A DNA stretch of 35,087 nt, from the NCBI GenBank assembly GCA_947259195.1, contig CAMYLC010000187.1, positions 1-35,087 of the forward strand, written 5' to 3'. The stretch comes from Thermoanaerobaculia bacterium. GTDB lineage: Bacteria; Acidobacteriota; Thermoanaerobaculia; Multivoradales; JAHEKO01. The stretch's first letter is position 1, and the number at the start of each line of letters is the position of its first letter. Shown here piece by piece: positions 31,736-35,087 of this stretch. The notes below the pieces were generated by a model that ran no database searches, had not been told where the DNA came from, and saw only the letters and a list, made by a program, of their open reading frames with translations. The position numbers and the translations under genes were made by a program.

Positions 31736-33013
31736 CTACATTTCCTCCAGCCGGTCACGCATGTCGTGAATGGACTGGCGTAGCTCGATCCATTCGACGT
31801 CGAGCTTGTGGATGGGCACTCGGATCGCTGCCGTTGACCTGTCGAGCTTGGTGAGCCCGTCGAGAAGCGTCTTCTTGTCGGTACCGGCGGCAGCCGATCG
31901 CTCTAGCGCCTGGAGATCGATGTAGCCTCGTCGCATGCGCAGCCGGAACGGTAGTGAAATCAGCGCCGGAAGAATCTTGAAGATCGTGATGGCCGCGGAG
32001 GCGATGGCGATCAGCGCTGTCATGAAGCGGTTGATCCAAGTAGCCAGGCGAAACGGCAGGAACCTCTGTAATTTTGGCGGTCCGTCGGTGTAGAAATTGT
32101 CGGCGGCCCGGCTGAGGGGCAACGGAGCGCTGTCCGGGCGCGGGAACTCGCCCTGAGCAGAGAACGGGGTGGCAGGACTGTGAATCTCCTTCGCCGCCTG
32201 GAGTAGCAGATCCGCCAGCGCCGGTGGGAACAGATCCGACACGATGAGTTGAGCGGTGGCAGCCAGCAGCTCCAAATCCTGATCTGGAATGTTGGCTCTC
32301 AGATCGTGGCCACCTTTCGGGAAACGAACCGGCTGCAGGAACGGGTACTGCATCGCGAACGCCTCGGCCCTCTCGACGGAGAGCACCTGGAGCTCGGGCG
32401 AACGCAGGAGCATGTCGATCAAATCCGAGTCCGGGGTCCCAACCGCAATGACCGCGCCCAGGCGATCGTCTCTTAGGGACTCTTGGACCTGTTCGACAGT
32501 CAAAGCGGTTGTTTGGTCCAGGTCCACCTCCTCCTCGACGCCTTCCTCTTCGATGAGAAACGTCGCCAACAGGCGAGAGTCACTGCCCTTCTTGCCGGCC
32601 TCGACCCTGAACCCGCTCAAGTCCCTGAGCTCGACGATCTCCAGGTCCTTGCGTCCGAAGACCCACAATGGCAATCGGTACAAGGTGCCGAGCGATTCGA
32701 CGCCCTCCGGTGAGTCTTGCTTCCGGCCGTCGCGGTCCCACAGGCCCCAGACGAAGCCGGCCGTGGGCACGTCCGCTTCGATCACGCCTTCGAGATTTTC
32801 GACGCTCCCGCTGGTCTGTACCAAGTGAACGGTGACTCCACGGCGCTCCAGAATCTCCTTGTACAGCAGCCCATCCTCATGAAACGTGGTCCCTTCGAGA
32901 CCCGTCAACAAGCGAATCTCGTTGGGAACGGCTGGCCCGATCAGCCGGAGCGCCATCCAAACGACGACTGCGAAAGCGAGTGCTGCAATCCAGGTCCAGA
33001 CTTTTCCTTTCAT
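31736..33013 (-). CDS. TAXI-type TRAP solute-binding protein with membrane-anchored C-terminus
   Basis: 425 residues from ATG 33013, seven bases after AAGGAGA; a longer frame upstream lacks this. An N-terminal hydrophobic segment (WTWIAALAFAVVVWMAL) is a signal or anchor. The body has the TAXI-family pattern: LLTGLEGTTFHEDGLLYKEILERRGV, VQTSGSVENL, RLPLWVFGRKDLEIVELRDLSGFRV. Unlike typical periplasmic binding proteins it continues with GPPKLQRFLPFRLATWINRFM, a transmembrane helix near 335-365 and a cytoplasmic-type helical tail. This longer variant occurs in several phyla. No TRAP permease genes lie beside it, so its transport partner is elsewhere or it has another role. Confidence 0.85.
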   Translation of the reverse strand: MKGKVWTWIAALAFAVVVWMALRLIGPAVPNEIRLLTGLEGTTFHEDGLLYKEILERRGVTVHLVQTSGSVENLEGVIEADVPTAGFVWGLWDRDGRKQDSPEGVESLGTLYRLPLWVFGRKDLEIVELRDLSGFRVEAGKKGSDSRLLATFLIEEEGVEEEVDLDQTTALTVEQVQESLRDDRLGAVIAVGTPDSDLIDMLLRSPELQVLSVERAEAFAMQYPFLQPVRFPKGGHDLRANIPDQDLELLAATAQLIVSDLFPPALADLLLQAAKEIHSPATPFSAQGEFPRPDSAPLPLSRAADNFYTDGPPKLQRFLPFRLATWINRFMTALIAIASAAITIFKILPALISLPFRLRMRRGYIDLQALERSAAAGTDKKTLLDGLTKLDRSTAAIRVPIHKLDVEWIELRQSIHDMRDRLEEM

Positions 33014-33149
33014 CGAGAATCTCCTTGCATCGATGTGAGTCCCTGGTTGATCAGGGTCGTGAGATTCGGCAACCACATGTCGTAGTCTCCGCTCGACTCG
33101 ATCACTGGCGGCAACCGAGTCCTGGAGACGGGCCGGTCACTTTGGTTGT

Positions 33150-33545
33150 CTAGCTCCCGGCGGATACCTCGAGCTGACATCGGACCCAGTGGTCTCCCTC
33201 GCTCGCGGTCGTCGTCTCCGGGTGAAGGGCCAATCGGCTCGTGTTGATTCCCGCCTGATCGACGAGAAAGGACCGAATTGCCTCAGCTCTCGCCGGCCCC
33301 AGCGCTGCCACCTGTGTGGGGTCGACCGACTGAGCCTCGAGGAGGTTCGCGACCAGGGGCTTTCGATAGGCCACTTCGTCGACCGCCTCCCCTTCAACCG
33401 AAGTGGGCTCGGCCCGTAGGGCCTCGACCGTCGCATCCGAGCTTCGCATCTCATGGACCAGCAGAATATCGAACTGTGGCAATTTCGCGCTCTGGCACCC
33501 TCCCTGGTGACGCCGACCCACGAGTCGTCGATAATAGGCGCCCAT
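33150..33545 (-). CDS. Small unknown protein, possible C-terminal remnant
   Basis: 131 residues if it begins at ATG 33545, which keeps it just clear of the divergent DUF418 start at 33561. The C-terminal 70 residues, with VDPTQVAALGPARAEAIRSF and LVDQAGINTSRLAL, resemble the ending of long DUF748/AsmA-like envelope proteins (ALAxARAEAIRxxLVxQGGIDPxRL). The first 60 residues look non-native and there is no signal peptide. It could therefore be the remnant of a longer gene whose 5' part is gone. No good ribosome binding site is visible. Confidence 0.5.
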   Translation of the reverse strand: MGAYYRRLVGRRHQGGCQSAKLPQFDILLVHEMRSSDATVEALRAEPTSVEGEAVDEVAYRKPLVANLLEAQSVDPTQVAALGPARAEAIRSFLVDQAGINTSRLALHPETTTASEGDHWVRCQLEVSAGS

Positions 33546-33560
33546 GCCAATCCACAAGTC

Positions 33561-34832
33561 GTGTCCACGTCCAGCAAGGGACCTCCGTTGAATCGGGGAG
33601 CGCCTGAGCCGGTTCCCCCGGCCTCACGCATCGTCGAAGTCGACATGGTCCGCGGCTTCGCTCTGTTCGGCGTACTGCTGGTGAACATTTACGGTTTCGG
33701 CGCCGACTCGATCGCCTGGAACCTGCCGCTCGACCAGCTGGCGTCCGCGATCAAACGCGTCTTCTTCGAGTCGAAGTCGTGGACTCTGTTCTCCATGCTC
33801 TTTGGCTTCGGCTTCGCGGTGCAGCTGCAGCGGACCCACGCGCGAGGTCTCCCCATCGTTCCTTTCTACCTCCGGCGGCTGTCCGTACTCTTCGTCATCG
33901 GGGCTGCTCACGCACTGCTCTACGATGGCGACATTCTGATGCTCTACGCGGAGCTCGGGCTCGGGCTCCTCGTCGTTCGCCGTCTGCCTACGAGGATGCT
34001 CCTGCTGCCGGCCGTCGGCCTGATGCTGGTCTATCCTGTGGCCCGCCTCGCCTCGACCCAGGACCCATCGGCAGAGTCCAAAGAGATTCAGAGCGTAGAC
34101 GAAGCTCGTGCCGAGCTCGAGCTGGACCAGCGCACGGACGTGTACGCCATCGGTTCGCTTGCCGAGGTTGCGGCCGACAACGCGAGCGCGATCCCTGCAG
34201 ATCCTCTCGAGGACCTCGAGACGCCGGAGTCTGGCCTGGCGGTCTTCGCGATGTTCCTCATCGGATTCTCCGTCGGTCGATCCGGTGTCCTGCGCGACAT
34301 CCAGGGCCACGCGGCGCCGATTGCCCGCGTGCGTACCTGGGGTCTGGGGATCGGTCTCTCGGCGATGGTGGGGGAACGGGTCCTCGCCACCACTGCCGAG
34401 TACGCGGTCTTCGAATCGCGGGGAGCCAGCCCGAGCGTCCAATTCGCCGGCGATCTCCTCTTCGCGTTCGGGACAACGGCCCTCGCCCTGGGCTATGCGG
34501 CGACGATCCTCCTCGCTGCGCAGAGTCCCCGCTGGAGGGGCGCCCTCTCGCCTCTGGCACCGGTCGGGCGGTTGGCCCTGACTGTCTACCTTACCCAGAC
34601 TCTGATGTTCACCACGCTGTTCTACGGGTACGGCTTCGGCAGGGCCTTTCGGTTCGGACCAGCCGCCGTCACCGCTTGGGCCGTAGCGATTTTCGCCGTG
34701 CAGGTCGTGGCATGCCGGTGGTGGTCGAGGCGCTTCCGCTTCGGCCCCATGGAGTGGCTGTGGCGCTCGGCGACCTACCTGAAGTGGCAGCCGCTGCGCT
34801 ATCGGCGTGATTCGGCGTCCGATCGAGGCTGA
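33561..34832 (+). CDS. DUF418 family membrane protein
   Basis: About 423 residues from GTG 33561; an in-frame ATG at 33453 would overlap the divergent gene, so the GTG is preferred though not certain. The family start RIVEVDMVRGFALFGVLLVN is textbook DUF418 (usually RIxxLDxLRGFALxGILLVN). About eight to ten transmembrane segments follow. The C-terminal DUF418 domain is recognisable by ALSPLAPVGRLALTVYLTQT and GPMEWLWRSATYLKWQPLR. An insertion of about 60 acidic residues lies in the middle (SAESKEIQSVDEARAELELD), a periplasmic or cytoplasmic loop. DUF418 proteins (for example YeiB) are thought to be transporters or acyltransferase-like; function is unsettled. Confidence 0.88.
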   Translation: MSTSSKGPPLNRGAPEPVPPASRIVEVDMVRGFALFGVLLVNIYGFGADSIAWNLPLDQLASAIKRVFFESKSWTLFSMLFGFGFAVQLQRTHARGLPIVPFYLRRLSVLFVIGAAHALLYDGDILMLYAELGLGLLVVRRLPTRMLLLPAVGLMLVYPVARLASTQDPSAESKEIQSVDEARAELELDQRTDVYAIGSLAEVAADNASAIPADPLEDLETPESGLAVFAMFLIGFSVGRSGVLRDIQGHAAPIARVRTWGLGIGLSAMVGERVLATTAEYAVFESRGASPSVQFAGDLLFAFGTTALALGYAATILLAAQSPRWRGALSPLAPVGRLALTVYLTQTLMFTTLFYGYGFGRAFRFGPAAVTAWAVAIFAVQVVACRWWSRRFRFGPMEWLWRSATYLKWQPLRYRRDSASDRG

Positions 34833-34854
34833 GAGACAGGGGGAGAGGAGATAT

Positions 34855-34871
34855 GGCCGCTGCCTTCGGCC
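34855..34871. terminator. Weak hairpin downstream of DUF418
   Basis: GGCCG-CTGCCTT-CGGCC forms a 5-bp stem 22 bases after the DUF418 stop, followed by CTCTCTTC rather than a T-run. It is a low-confidence bidirectional terminator candidate between the convergent DUF418 gene and the partial gene at the right edge. Confidence 0.3.
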
Positions 34872-34924
34872 TCTCTTCAAGATCGACTGAGGGCCGGGCC
34901 TTCCAGCAAGGCCGACCAGCAACT

Positions 34925-35087
34925 TCAGGCCAATCTTCGAATGACGAGCGCGGCGCAGCTCTCGGTCTGTCCGAGCAGGTGGGCGTCGAATCGCTCCGGC
35001 CCGCCGAATCGGAGGGGTGCTGCCGCGACTCGCAGTTGTGGATCCAACTCGAATTCGAATGCGTCGAGTCCAAAAGGCAGTCCCTCC
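34925..35087 (-). CDS. C-terminus of an unknown protein (starts beyond the right edge)
   Basis: Fifty-three codons are open from the right edge to a TGA at 34925-34927. The peptide (PFGLDAFEFELDPQLRVAAA, then LRFGGPERFDAHLLGQTESC) has normal protein character, unlike the other frames here, and ends in ALVIRRLA. I do not recognise the family from this fragment. It is convergent with the DUF418 gene. Confidence 0.6.
   Translation of the reverse strand, partial: EGLPFGLDAFEFELDPQLRVAAAPLRFGGPERFDAHLLGQTESCAALVIRRLA

Noticed and set aside
33624..34922. 432-residue open frame on the minus strand
   Set aside because: It is antisense to the DUF418 gene and has a His/Gln/Arg-rich composition typical of shadow frames, with no recognisable motif.
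1..35087. tRNA, rRNA, integrase attachment sites or prophage genes
   Set aside because: I looked for tRNA arms, integrases, phage structural genes and rRNA signatures and saw none that could be supported.

Overview
The window is GC-rich, densely packed bacterial DNA, most likely from an Acidobacteriota lineage (Thermoanaerobaculia-like). The grounds are two VWFA-like proteins of the acidobacterial type, a DUF1800/DUF1501 Tat-exported pair, a DUF885 protein, and several alkaline-phosphatase-fold 'sulfatase-like' proteins ending in the usual ...LKSLGY tail. The assignment is inferred from gene content only. I see no rRNA, tRNA or CRISPR array.

Layout. 1-3210 (minus): most of a sigma-54 activator with a degenerate GGDEF domain, a GAF-like region, an AAA+ domain and an HTH; it runs off the left edge. 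3338-4570: a REP-associated tyrosine transposase (RAYT) bracketed by inverted copies of a short REP-like motif (core GAATCGGCTGGCACC). More copies lie within about 2.8 kb on either side, including in-frame copies inside the sigma-54 activator and a perfect 25-bp tandem in front of the DUF885 gene. 4600-5037 (minus): SnoaL/NTF2-like protein. 5398-8875 (plus): likely operon of DUF885 protein, membrane protein and cysteine-desulfurase-like PLP protein. 8944-8959: a perfect CRP-type palindrome ahead of the DUF1800-DUF1501 operon (9024-12181). 12210-14357 (minus): secreted VWFA-like protein. 14559-14608: an AT-rich inverted repeat in the divergent promoter region ahead of a three-gene plus-strand module (14654-15774) of two unknown proteins and a ribbon-helix-helix (RHH) DNA-binding protein. 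15840-19148 (minus): tightly packed tiny membrane peptide, VWFA-like protein, threonine-dehydratase-like enzyme and voltage-gated K+ channel with a zinc-ribbon tail. 19185-23464 (minus): SEC-C protein, small unknown protein, metallophosphoesterase, and a secreted M6-like metalloprotease, with a 28-bp dispersed repeat downstream of the last two. 23671-31494: a cluster of three alkaline-phosphatase-superfamily proteins (one apparently catalytically dead), a mini membrane protein and an unusual methyltransferase. 31736-35087: TAXI-type binding protein, a small unknown protein, a DUF418 membrane protein and the C-terminus of an unknown protein.

Main points. (1) A RAYT/REP neighbourhood in which REP copies have become in-frame protein sequence in a regulator. 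(2) A C-terminal motif (FESG...W...VP-stop) shared by two unrelated exported proteins, which may be an undescribed sorting tag. (3) A three-gene RHH module with a strong inverted-repeat operator candidate. (4) A mini-membrane-protein/methyltransferase/membrane-phosphatase module that looks like a cell-surface modification system. All functional statements come from reading the sequence; no database search was possible.
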